A program made the translations under genes and the position numbers. A stretch of DNA of 36,285 nucleotides from an uncultured Boseongicola sp. Lineage in GTDB: Bacteria; Pseudomonadota; Alphaproteobacteria; Rhodobacterales; Rhodobacteraceae. The stretch is from NCBI GenBank assembly GCA_938016355.1, contig CALLWO010000012.1:1-36285 (forward strand), given 5' to 3'. The notes beneath the pieces were generated by a model, which saw nothing but the letters and a program-made list of their open reading frames with translations, was not told the DNA's origin and ran no database searches. This document shows, in pieces, positions 8,919 through 17,300 of the stretch (positions are counted from its first letter, which is position 1; the number at the start of each line of letters is the position of its first letter).

Positions 8919-10103
8919 ATGCTTACTGACCTCAAACCCCAGCCAGCCGACAAAATTCTCGCCCTCGTTCAGGCTTTTAAGGAAGATCCGAGGCAAAGCA
9001 AACTCGACCTTGGTGTGGGCGTTTATCGTGACGCGGAAGGTCGAACGCCTGTAATGCGCGCTGTAAAAGCCGCGGAGCGCCGGTTGGTAGATGAGCAGGA
9101 CACGAAAGCTTATACGACATTGGCGGGGGATCCAGAATTCGCCTCAGCAATGCGCGGTCTGATTCTCGGCGATGCAGTCGATGCCAGCCGTGTCGCAGCA
9201 GTGGCGACGCCCGGTGGTACGGGTGCGGTTCGTCAAGGTCTCGAGCTGATGCAGTACGCGGATCGCGCTTCATCCATTTGGGTGTCGACCCCAACATGGC
9301 CTAACCACCCTTCAATCATCAAATACCTTGGGGTCCCGTTGCAGCCATATCGGTATTTCGATGATGCGACGCGTGGCGTCGATTTTGATGGGATGATGGC
9401 TGACCTGGCAAATGTAAAGCAAGGCGATTTGGTTTTGTTGCATGGGTGTTGTCATAACCCGACAGGCGCGAATTTGACACTTGAGCAATGGCAGTTGGTA
9501 ACCGATCTTCTGTCCCGCAACGGGGCTGTGCCATTCATCGACATTGCTTATCAGGGGTTTGGCGATGGACTTCAAGAAGACGCCGCCGGCGTTCGGTTGA
9601 TGGCTTCGCAATTGCCGGAAGGCGTGATTGCTGCAAGCTGTTCAAAGAATTTTGGTGTTTATCGGGAGCGCACCGGAGTTCTGATGACGATCGCTGGTAA
9701 TGCCGCTTCCAAAGAATCCGCGCAGGCCACTTTGCAATTTTTGAACCGTCAGAATTATTCTTTCCCGCCTGACCACGGAGCCCGTGTAGTCACCATGATC
9801 TTGAATGACGCCGCGCTTCGATCGGATTGGGAAAGTGAGCTGGAGGCGGTGCGGGAAGGGATGTTGAAACTACGTACTCAATTGGCGGGTGAATTGCGTC
9901 AGCGTACGAATTCCGATCGATTTGATTTTGTCGCAGACCACCGGGGAATGTTCTCGCGGCTTGGGGCAAGCCCGGAACAGGTGGCTGAATTGCGGGATCA
10001 GCATGGAATTTATATGGTTGGTGACAGCCGTTTGAATATTGCTGGCTTGAACGAGACAAGTGTTCCTATCCTTGCGCAAGCCATCGTAGATGTTGGTGTA
10101 TAA
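8919..10103 (+). CDS. Aromatic/aspartate aminotransferase (class I fold, TyrB/AspC type)
   Basis: KLDLGVGVYRD, HGCCHNPTGANL, FIDIAYQGFGDG, SCSKNFGVYRERTG (PLP Lys). Confidence 0.93.
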   Translation: MLTDLKPQPADKILALVQAFKEDPRQSKLDLGVGVYRDAEGRTPVMRAVKAAERRLVDEQDTKAYTTLAGDPEFASAMRGLILGDAVDASRVAAVATPGGTGAVRQGLELMQYADRASSIWVSTPTWPNHPSIIKYLGVPLQPYRYFDDATRGVDFDGMMADLANVKQGDLVLLHGCCHNPTGANLTLEQWQLVTDLLSRNGAVPFIDIAYQGFGDGLQEDAAGVRLMASQLPEGVIAASCSKNFGVYRERTGVLMTIAGNAASKESAQATLQFLNRQNYSFPPDHGARVVTMILNDAALRSDWESELEAVREGMLKLRTQLAGELRQRTNSDRFDFVADHRGMFSRLGASPEQVAELRDQHGIYMVGDSRLNIAGLNETSVPILAQAIVDVGV

Positions 10104-10160
10104 CCCCGCCACTTCTAAGGTTCTGCGAGTTTTTGACCATTTGTTACCAAAGGTGCGAAA

Positions 10161-10196
10161 GCAAAAAAAAAGCCGCCAATATTGGCGGCTTTCTCG
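10161..10196 (-). terminator. Rho-independent terminator, strong on the minus strand and possibly bidirectional
   Basis: Perfect palindrome AGCCGCCAAT|ATTGGCGGCT (10171-10190) flanked by a run of A on the plus strand (a U-tract for minus-strand transcripts). It lies between convergent genes. Confidence 0.85.
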
Positions 10197-10212
10197 TCTT
10201 CACAATTTGAAT

Positions 10213-12060
10213 TTACTCTCCGGCAATCCGTTGGGCTGGGTTAAAACGGCTGTCATCAGCGACAGCAAATTGCCCGCGCTGGAGTTTGCGTATCTTACCC
10301 TGCCGCAACAACTGGCCAAACGAACGTAACCCCGCCTCGCGAGACACCTGGAGCGCGGGATCAACACGCGCAACGCGTTTCATGATTTCCGGGCGCGAGA
10401 AATGAGGTTGCCCCTCTATAAACACTGAGTAGGCAGCCGCGGCTTCCAACAAATCCGGAAGCTCGCGCGCACCCATGTCGGCTGCAAATTCCTTGAAGTC
10501 GCTGGTTTCAGGGTCGATCTCCGACTTTTTCTCAACTCTTTGCGGGCGAACATCGTCCGCGTCTTCTCCAAATTCGTCGACACGTTGTGAAGATACGAGA
10601 ACCAATGGCGCTGGGCGCTCTGGCTTTGCTGGCTCAGACGTATTTTCTGACGCGTTTTCCACGGTTGGCACATCAGGCGTTCGTGAAATTGCGCGATCCA
10701 AGTCGCTGCGATATGGCGATTGTTCCTGTTTCTCTTCTGTATCACGCGATACTATTTTCGAGAATATGCGGTCCGCTTTGGTTGCCGCGACCGCCGCACG
10801 CATCTGACTTATCACGCGACGGCGACGGACGCTGTCGTCTTCTGCGAATTTGTCGTCCGTTTCTTTTAGCAGGCGGCCAACGTCCCCATTACTTTCCCCA
10901 ATCGGTTCAAGCGGCTTTGAAACTCGGCGTTCTGTCTCGGAAACGGCTTCGACTTCCTGCGTTTCAACTGGATCGACAAGACCACGCGCGGCAACATTCG
11001 AAAGGAGAGCTGAAACATCTGTTTCGTCACCTTCATCCCCGCGCTCGCTTATGGCCGGCGGCGCGGGAGCGTCGCTTCCATCGATTTCTTCCTCGAGTTC
11101 ATCAACTTGTGCATCGACCGCCTTCGCAGCAACTTCATCATTTACGGATGCTTCGCTCTGATCTTCAGTATCTACTGGAGTGTCGATAACGACGGGTTCT
11201 TCTTCCTGATCCGCCGCCGCGTCAAATTCGACCCGAGTCGCTTCATCTTCAACTACATCGTCGTGTTCGTCCGCTAGATCGGCTTCACTTGCTTGTGTGT
11301 CGCTGGCATCATCGGCGAGAATGTCAGCAATCATTGAGCTATGAAATTTGTCGCTTTCGGCCTTCTCAGAGCTTTCTGTTTCGACATCCACTGCATTGGA
11401 TTCCGTCAAAGTTGCAAACTGATCGACATCATCTTCGTCCGCGAGATCCGCCGTAATACTGGCGATAGTTTCACTCAGCGCACGGTTTCGCTTTTGAGGC
11501 TTCCGAGCCGCGGCACCGGCGTTCAGAGCCTGAGCATCGCTAAAAGATTGGCCGGGTTCCTCAGGTTCGATTGAGCGCGACACAACTGCACGGATGCGAC
11601 GCAGTTTTTCCGCGACAGTCTCAACTTGGGCTGGTTCTCGCGACGGTGGTGCGGATGCGTCGACAGTTAAGATGTCCTCCGGTTCGTCGGACATTAAATA
11701 TTCATCGTCAAACGCCAACGGGCCGCTTTCAAGCATTTCTGCGTCTGGAACTGATGTCGCGTCTGGTGACATGGGCTCTGGCGGCACTTCCGACGCGGAT
11801 TCCATTTGCCGCAACGCGACACCACTGTCACCCATCCGTGCGTCAACGCGCCGATGGACCTCTTTTTGCGCGATGTTCTGGAGCATCTCAACGTCTGGCG
11901 TCGGAGGCTCAGCACCGAAGTACCGGTCGTCCGCTGCAAGATCGCGGAAATATTCGGCAATACCACGCATCGTGCCGAATGGGTCGTCGAACCCTTCGAG
12001 CGTGCAACTGAACGTGCCATAGGACACTGTGAGAATTTTATTCGAATTCGAGCCTGTCAT
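10213..12060 (-). CDS. Large acidic protein of unknown function with separate conserved-looking N- and C-terminal segments
   Basis: 615 aa ORF: folded-looking N-terminus (ILTVSYGTFSCTLEGFDDPFGTMRGIAEYFRDLAADDRYFGAEPP), long D/E/A/S-rich middle, ordered C-terminus (FKEFAADMGARELPDLLEAAAAYSVFIEGQPHFSRPEIMKRV...). Confidence 0.85.
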   Translation of the reverse strand: MTGSNSNKILTVSYGTFSCTLEGFDDPFGTMRGIAEYFRDLAADDRYFGAEPPTPDVEMLQNIAQKEVHRRVDARMGDSGVALRQMESASEVPPEPMSPDATSVPDAEMLESGPLAFDDEYLMSDEPEDILTVDASAPPSREPAQVETVAEKLRRIRAVVSRSIEPEEPGQSFSDAQALNAGAAARKPQKRNRALSETIASITADLADEDDVDQFATLTESNAVDVETESSEKAESDKFHSSMIADILADDASDTQASEADLADEHDDVVEDEATRVEFDAAADQEEEPVVIDTPVDTEDQSEASVNDEVAAKAVDAQVDELEEEIDGSDAPAPPAISERGDEGDETDVSALLSNVAARGLVDPVETQEVEAVSETERRVSKPLEPIGESNGDVGRLLKETDDKFAEDDSVRRRRVISQMRAAVAATKADRIFSKIVSRDTEEKQEQSPYRSDLDRAISRTPDVPTVENASENTSEPAKPERPAPLVLVSSQRVDEFGEDADDVRPQRVEKKSEIDPETSDFKEFAADMGARELPDLLEAAAAYSVFIEGQPHFSRPEIMKRVARVDPALQVSREAGLRSFGQLLRQGKIRKLQRGQFAVADDSRFNPAQRIAGE

Positions 12061-12195
12061 CGTCGGGTCGCTTTCAATCCGCTTTTATTCAACTGACTGT
12101 TTACCAAGCGGAGGGTCGGAAATAGGAACACTCTTAAGGAAAAGCCAAGATCATTTCGGGTCAGAATTGTGGCGGCAGAAGAAGGGCATTCGGGC

Positions 12196-12855
12196 ATGGA
12201 TACGCGTCAAGTGCAATCCCAGGTGGGTGTGACGTTGGTAGGTGGCGGCAATCCTACACGCGAAACCATTGAAGAAGCGTTGAAATTTGCGCCTTGCTTA
12301 ATGGCCGCGGATGGTGGTGCCAACCACGCAATTGCGGCGTCACGCATACCATCTGCGATCATTGGTGACCTTGATTCGCTGGATGACGAAACGAGGCAGC
12401 AACTAACGGCAACCAGAATTGTCCATGTCACCGAACAGGACACCACCGATTTCGAGAAATGTCTGCGCCATATCGATGCGCCTTATCTGATTGGCTGCGG
12501 TTTTTCGTCCGGACGATTGGATCACACATTGGCAGTATTCTCTGCACTTGTTCGCGACGAGGGGCCACCGACAGCCATTTTAGGCGATGAGGACGTTGTC
12601 TTTTCGCCTGGACGTTCTTGTCGTTTGGCACTCGACGTGGGCACGCGCGTTTCGTTGTTTCCCTTGGCCTCGGTTGCCGGGCGATCAAATGGTTTGCGCT
12701 GGGATATTGAAGGACTTCAATTCGATCCGTTGAAGAAGATTGGAACGTCAAATGAAGCGCTTGGTGCGATCGAAGTGACGTTTGATGGCCCAGGCATGCT
12801 GATTATTGTCCCGCGTTCGGCACTTAAGGCAGTCCTTAACTCTATTGCTGGCTGA
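12196..12855 (+). CDS. thiN: Thiamine diphosphokinase (thiamine pyrophosphokinase)
   Basis: AADGGANHA, IIGDLDSLDDETR, EQDTTDFEKCL, GRLDHTLAVFS. A GTG start at 12169 is also possible. Confidence 0.88.
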   Translation: MDTRQVQSQVGVTLVGGGNPTRETIEEALKFAPCLMAADGGANHAIAASRIPSAIIGDLDSLDDETRQQLTATRIVHVTEQDTTDFEKCLRHIDAPYLIGCGFSSGRLDHTLAVFSALVRDEGPPTAILGDEDVVFSPGRSCRLALDVGTRVSLFPLASVAGRSNGLRWDIEGLQFDPLKKIGTSNEALGAIEVTFDGPGMLIIVPRSALKAVLNSIAG

Positions 12856-13735
12856 GGCTTCGTTCTCGTAGAATAATATAAAGACCGGCTCCAATGGTGA
12901 TTGCGATTCCCAACAGCGCCAAACCGTTGGGAAAATCCCGAAAAACCAGCCAGCCGATAATCGTAGCGAACGGAATCTCCAAATATTGCATCGGGGCGAG
13001 TGTCGCCGCGGGCGCAAAGCGCAAGGACCAGGTCATAACAAGGTGCGCGATTGTGCCAAGTGTGCCAAGTGCGCCAAGCAACACCCAGTCAATGTCCGTG
13101 GGCCAAGAAAGCGCCATTCCTGGAAGCGCAAATGGCTGGGCCACAATCATCATTGGGACTAAAAAACCAACCGCCATCGCTCCCGATGCGGCTTGAAGCG
13201 TGATGGGGTCCACTTCTTTGGCAACCTGTCTTGTCACCAAGATGAACAACGCAAAGTCCACCGCGACGCCCAACGGCAAAAGCGCAGGCCAGCCAACGTC
13301 GGCAAAGCTTGGCTGGATAACGAGCAACGTTCCAATAAATCCTACCGCGCATGCGATGATGCGGCGTTTTCCGATCTCTTCGCTTAAAACATAATGACCC
13401 AAGATCAACATGATGAAGGGCATCACAAATGCGATTGCCACTGCGTCTGCCAAGGGGAGGTATCTAAGAGACAGGAACATCAGTCCAATGCCAACAATGT
13501 GCAGCATGGTGCGAATTGCGGTCAGTCGAAGCAACCTGCTGGACAAGCGAATTGAGTGCCCAGCATACCAGACGATGGGGCCCAGTATTGCAAGTTGAAC
13601 TGCAAAACGCACTGTAACCAGCTGCCCCACATCGATGCGAGGCCCCAGCACTTTTGCCGTTGCATCACCCATTGGGGCGAGAACGCAAAAACCAAGCATT
13701 AAAAGGATGCCAAGGACTGGTCTGTCTTTTGTCAT
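12842..13735 (-). CDS. DMT superfamily (EamA) transporter
   Basis: ~10 TM segments in two repeats (PLADAVAIAFVMPFIMLILGHYVLSEEIG; APAATLAPMQYLEIPFATIIGWLVFRDFPN). Confidence 0.88.
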   Translation of the reverse strand: MTKDRPVLGILLMLGFCVLAPMGDATAKVLGPRIDVGQLVTVRFAVQLAILGPIVWYAGHSIRLSSRLLRLTAIRTMLHIVGIGLMFLSLRYLPLADAVAIAFVMPFIMLILGHYVLSEEIGKRRIIACAVGFIGTLLVIQPSFADVGWPALLPLGVAVDFALFILVTRQVAKEVDPITLQAASGAMAVGFLVPMMIVAQPFALPGMALSWPTDIDWVLLGALGTLGTIAHLVMTWSLRFAPAATLAPMQYLEIPFATIIGWLVFRDFPNGLALLGIAITIGAGLYIILRERSLSQQ

Positions 13736-13802
13736 TCACGCACGCTAACCCGTCTTCATTCTGAAAACGAGCCACGACTTGGTGTTCTGAATGCCAGATT
13801 TT

Positions 13803-13860
13803 TTGGCTTTGGCGCAGTCCCATTTTTTGGCTATAAGGGGGCGGGTTGACTGGCCCTATT
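13803..13860 (+). promoter_or_regulatory. Direct-repeat operator candidate upstream of tpa (TTGGCTATAA-N13-CTGGCCCTAT, plus an upstream TTGGCTTTGG)
   Basis: Half-sites at 13827-13836 and 13850-13859 (23-bp period), preceded by a related copy at 13803. The same 10-13-10 layout occurs upstream of xsc. Confidence 0.5.
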
Positions 13861-13915
13861 TTGGCTGCCTGAACTACGTCATTTTAGGTCAGTTTTATTT
13901 CGGAAGGGATTCCAC

Positions 13916-15292
13916 ATGGCGATGGCACATTCGAACGATCTTTCTGCGGTGATCGAAGCAGACCGCGAGCATCTTTGGCATCATTTGATCCATCACAAGC
14001 CCTTCGAAACGATTGATCCGCGTATCATCGTTGAAGGGCGTGGAATGCGTGTCTGGGATGCCAACGGAAAAGAACACCTTGATGGTGTTTCTGGCGGTGT
14101 TTGGACAGTTAACGTCGGATACGGCCGTGAGAGAATCGCAAATGCTGTGCGTGATCAGTTGATCCAATTGCCGTATTTCGCAAATTCTGCGGGATCGATT
14201 CCCGGTGCACGCTTTGCGGATATGCTTATCGACAAAATGCCGGGTATGAGTCGGGTCTACTTCACAAACTCGGGATCCGAAGCCAATGAGAAGGCGTTCA
14301 AGATGGTGCGCCAGATCGCGCACAAAAAGTACGGCGGCAAAAAGCACAAGATTCTTTATCGCGAACGCGATTACCACGGCTCAACGATCACGACGATGTC
14401 GGCTGGTGGTCAGGAAGAACGCAACGCACAGTATGGGCCGTATACTCCCGGCTTTATCCCCGTACCCCATTGCATGGAGTACCGCGCACAAGTTGAGACC
14501 GAAAACTATGGCGAGTGGGCTGCAAATCAAATTGAAGAAGTCATTCTTCGCGAAGGGGCTGATACTGTCGGTGCGCTGTGCCTTGAGCCAGTAACGGCGG
14601 GGGGAGGTGTGATTGTTCCACCGGAAGGATATTGGGAACGCGTCCAGGAGATTTGCAAGAAGTACGACGTATTGCTCCACATTGACGAAGTTGTATGTGG
14701 CGTTGGCCGTACGGGTATTTGGTTTGGTTACCAGCACTATGGAATCAAGCCCGATTTTGTAACGATGGCCAAAGGCGTCGCGTCGGGATACGCTGCGATT
14801 GCCTGCATGGTTACCACCGACGAAATCTTTGAGATGTTCAAAGGTAATCCGGATGATCCGATGGATTACTTCCGAGACATTTCGACATTTGGCGGATGTA
14901 CTGCAGGACCAGCGGCCGCAATTGAGAACATGGCGATCATCGAAGAAGAAGGCCTACTTGAAAACACCACAAAGATGGGCGCACGGCTTGTTAGAAATTT
15001 GCAGGCCTTGTCAGAAAAGCATCGGGTCATCGGAGATGTGCGCGGTAAGGGGCTGTTCTGTGGTGCGGAATTGGTTGCAGACCGCCAAACGAAAGAACCG
15101 GCCGACGAAAAGAAAGTCATGGCAGTTGTCGGCGATTGTATGGCGCAAGGTGTCATTATCGGTGCCACAAATCGGTCGATCCCAGGCTTCAACAACACTT
15201 TGTGCTTTAGTCCCGCGTTGATCTCTTCGGCCGATGACATCGATGAGATAACCTCGGCCGTGGATAAGGCTCTCACCAAGGTTTTTAGCTAA
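13916..15292 (+). CDS. tpa: Taurine--pyruvate aminotransferase
   Basis: Class III aminotransferase with Tpa-like sequence throughout (LDGVSGGVWTVNVGYGRERIANAV, LHIDEVVCGVGRTG, MAKGVASGYAAIA). Adjacent to tauR and xsc. Confidence 0.93.
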   Translation: MAMAHSNDLSAVIEADREHLWHHLIHHKPFETIDPRIIVEGRGMRVWDANGKEHLDGVSGGVWTVNVGYGRERIANAVRDQLIQLPYFANSAGSIPGARFADMLIDKMPGMSRVYFTNSGSEANEKAFKMVRQIAHKKYGGKKHKILYRERDYHGSTITTMSAGGQEERNAQYGPYTPGFIPVPHCMEYRAQVETENYGEWAANQIEEVILREGADTVGALCLEPVTAGGGVIVPPEGYWERVQEICKKYDVLLHIDEVVCGVGRTGIWFGYQHYGIKPDFVTMAKGVASGYAAIACMVTTDEIFEMFKGNPDDPMDYFRDISTFGGCTAGPAAAIENMAIIEEEGLLENTTKMGARLVRNLQALSEKHRVIGDVRGKGLFCGAELVADRQTKEPADEKKVMAVVGDCMAQGVIIGATNRSIPGFNNTLCFSPALISSADDIDEITSAVDKALTKVFS

Positions 15293-15333
15293 CGTTGGAC
15301 TAACGCGGGCTCATTTGGTTTGTTTGGTTGGAG

Positions 15334-15362
15334 GGCGCGCAGGGAGACCTGCGCGCCTTTTT
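15334..15362 (+). terminator. Rho-independent terminator after tpa
   Basis: GGCGCGCAGG-gaga-CCTGCGCGCC-TTTTT: perfect 10-bp stem and U-tract. Confidence 0.92.
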
Positions 15363-15438
15363 GATTGGACGGAAGAGGGGTTGGCCTATTGCCGAGCTTC
15401 TGGCTATAAGTGTGGGAGAATTTAAGGCCAGATTGTTC

Positions 15439-16899
15439 ATGGCGATATCCGAAGAAACATTCTATCTCGACCCATCACACGAGGGGACCCTGCAAAAGCA
15501 GATCCAAACCATGGTGGCTGAAGGAATCTTGTCCGGCCGGTTTCGGTCCGGCGAACGGTTGCCCTCTTCGCGCAAGCTAGCCCAGCATCTTGGAATAAGT
15601 CGAATTACCGTCACGCTGGCATATTCCGAGCTTTTGGCGGACGATTATGTCGTCTCGAAAGGGCGGTCAGGATATTTTGTATCCGAGACTGCGCCGCGCC
15701 CGCGCATGGCTCAATCTAGCATGCCCCGCGAGGACGCCGTCGATTGGGCACGGATGATCGGTACGCGTTGGTCGACGGGCCCCAAGCTTGAAAAGCCCGG
15801 GGATTGGCGACGTTTCAAGTACCCATTCATTTATGGACAGGCAGATGCCTCCCTGTTTGATCACCGCAACTGGCGATTGTGCGCTTTGCAGGCACTCGGT
15901 CAGCGAGATTTTGCAGCAATGACAGCAGATTACTACGAGAGGGATGATCCCAAGCTCGTGGAATTCATCGCCCGTCACTCGCTGCCAAGGCGCGGTATTC
16001 AGGCGCGCCCGGACGAAATTTTGGTGACATTGGGGGCGCAAAACGCGCTTTGGTTGGCGGCTCAAATCTTATTGACGCAACGCCGAACGGCCGTCATTGA
16101 GGCGCCGTGTTATCCAGGTCTCCGCGATATTCTTAATCAAACGCGCTGCAGTGTTCTGCCTGTTGAGGTGGACGCAAAAGGGTTGCCGCCAAAGGCGATC
16201 ACGGGCGAAGCGGACGTCGTTTTTGCGACACCAAGCCATCATTGTCCTACGAGCGTGACAATGCCGTTAGATCGGCGCCGGGAATTATTGGAACGTGCAT
16301 CGACAGACAATTTTTTGATCGTCGAGGACGACTATGAATTCGAGATGTCTTTTCTCGAGCCTCCTTCTCCGGCGCTAAAGTCGCTCGATCGGGAAGGGCG
16401 GGTAATTCACATCGGCTCGTTCTCGAAATCACTTTTTCCCGGACTGCGACTTGGTTATCTCGTGGGCTCGGAACCGTTCATTCGTGAAGCACGCGCTTTG
16501 CGGTCTACAATCCTTCGGCACCCACCCGGACATGTGCAGCGCACCGCCGCATATTTTCTGTCATTTGGCCACTATGATGCATTGATCAAGCGAACGGCAA
16601 ATGCCTTTCGTGAGCGCCGCCGCGTTATGGAAGACGCCATACGCGTAAACGGACTGGAAGTTGCCGGCGGCGGAGGCGGAGGCTCAAGTTTGTGGATGCG
16701 GGCATCGGAACAGACCGATTCTGAGATCTTGGCGCGACGGTTGGCCGAGCAAGGCGTCCTTATTGAATCCGGAACGTCGTTTTTCCCCGGCGATGACCCT
16801 CCAAAAAATTTCTACAGGCTGGCGTATTCATCCATTCCGGTCGAACGTATTCCCGAAGGAATCGAATTAATTGCGCAAGCGCTTCGCAAATACCGATAG
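15439..16899 (+). CDS. tauR: MocR-family (GntR HTH + PLP aminotransferase fold) regulator of taurine catabolism
   Basis: GntR wHTH (GRFRSGERLPSSRKLAQHLGISRITVTLAYSELLADDYV) plus a class I aminotransferase-like domain (HIGSFSKSLFPGLRLGYLV). The internal ATG is preferred because the longer ORF (15328) would read through the tpa terminator. Confidence 0.88.
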   Translation: MAISEETFYLDPSHEGTLQKQIQTMVAEGILSGRFRSGERLPSSRKLAQHLGISRITVTLAYSELLADDYVVSKGRSGYFVSETAPRPRMAQSSMPREDAVDWARMIGTRWSTGPKLEKPGDWRRFKYPFIYGQADASLFDHRNWRLCALQALGQRDFAAMTADYYERDDPKLVEFIARHSLPRRGIQARPDEILVTLGAQNALWLAAQILLTQRRTAVIEAPCYPGLRDILNQTRCSVLPVEVDAKGLPPKAITGEADVVFATPSHHCPTSVTMPLDRRRELLERASTDNFLIVEDDYEFEMSFLEPPSPALKSLDREGRVIHIGSFSKSLFPGLRLGYLVGSEPFIREARALRSTILRHPPGHVQRTAAYFLSFGHYDALIKRTANAFRERRRVMEDAIRVNGLEVAGGGGGGSSLWMRASEQTDSEILARRLAEQGVLIESGTSFFPGDDPPKNFYRLAYSSIPVERIPEGIELIAQALRKYR

Positions 16900-17210
16900 T
16901 AAGCGGCTATTATCACTTACACAAATACAACAATTTCTGATGCAGGGCCCCAATAAACTCGGCACAATACTTGAAGTAAGTGCGCAATCTGTTTCTGGAC
17001 GCTTGAGCAAATCACGGACAGGTTTTTACGTGTCAATTCTAGAATGACTACAAGTAGGTGCGATTTGGAAAATAGAGCCGCTCAGAAAGGCTCTATAATG
17101 GGCAAGGCGCTAAAGTCCCAGAAATCGGTGAAATCGTGAAAAACTTGATGTCGCGACATGATGGCGCACTTAATGCTTCAAGGTGCTTGAGCTAAGAGGG
17201 TGTCTAACCT

Positions 17211-17243
17211 GTGGTACTAAAGCTGGTTTGTAACTGGACCTAA
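17211..17243 (+). promoter_or_regulatory. Direct-repeat operator candidate upstream of xsc (GTGGTACTAA-N13-CTGGACCTAA)
   Basis: Half-sites at 17211-17220 and 17234-17243, 23-bp period. CTGGACCTAA agrees with the TauR-box sequence CTGGACYTAA as I remember it. Confidence 0.6.
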
Positions 17244-17300
17244 CGGTTCGCCCGATGGCTACCTAGATAACGCCAGAACCCAATAAGAGGAATCCGCGCG

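Noticed and set aside
10587-12011. Plus-strand ORFs (10587..11189, 11571..12011, 11594..12022) opposite the acidic protein
   Set aside because: Shadow ORFs of the D/E-rich coding strand; Ser/Arg-rich, motif-free translations.
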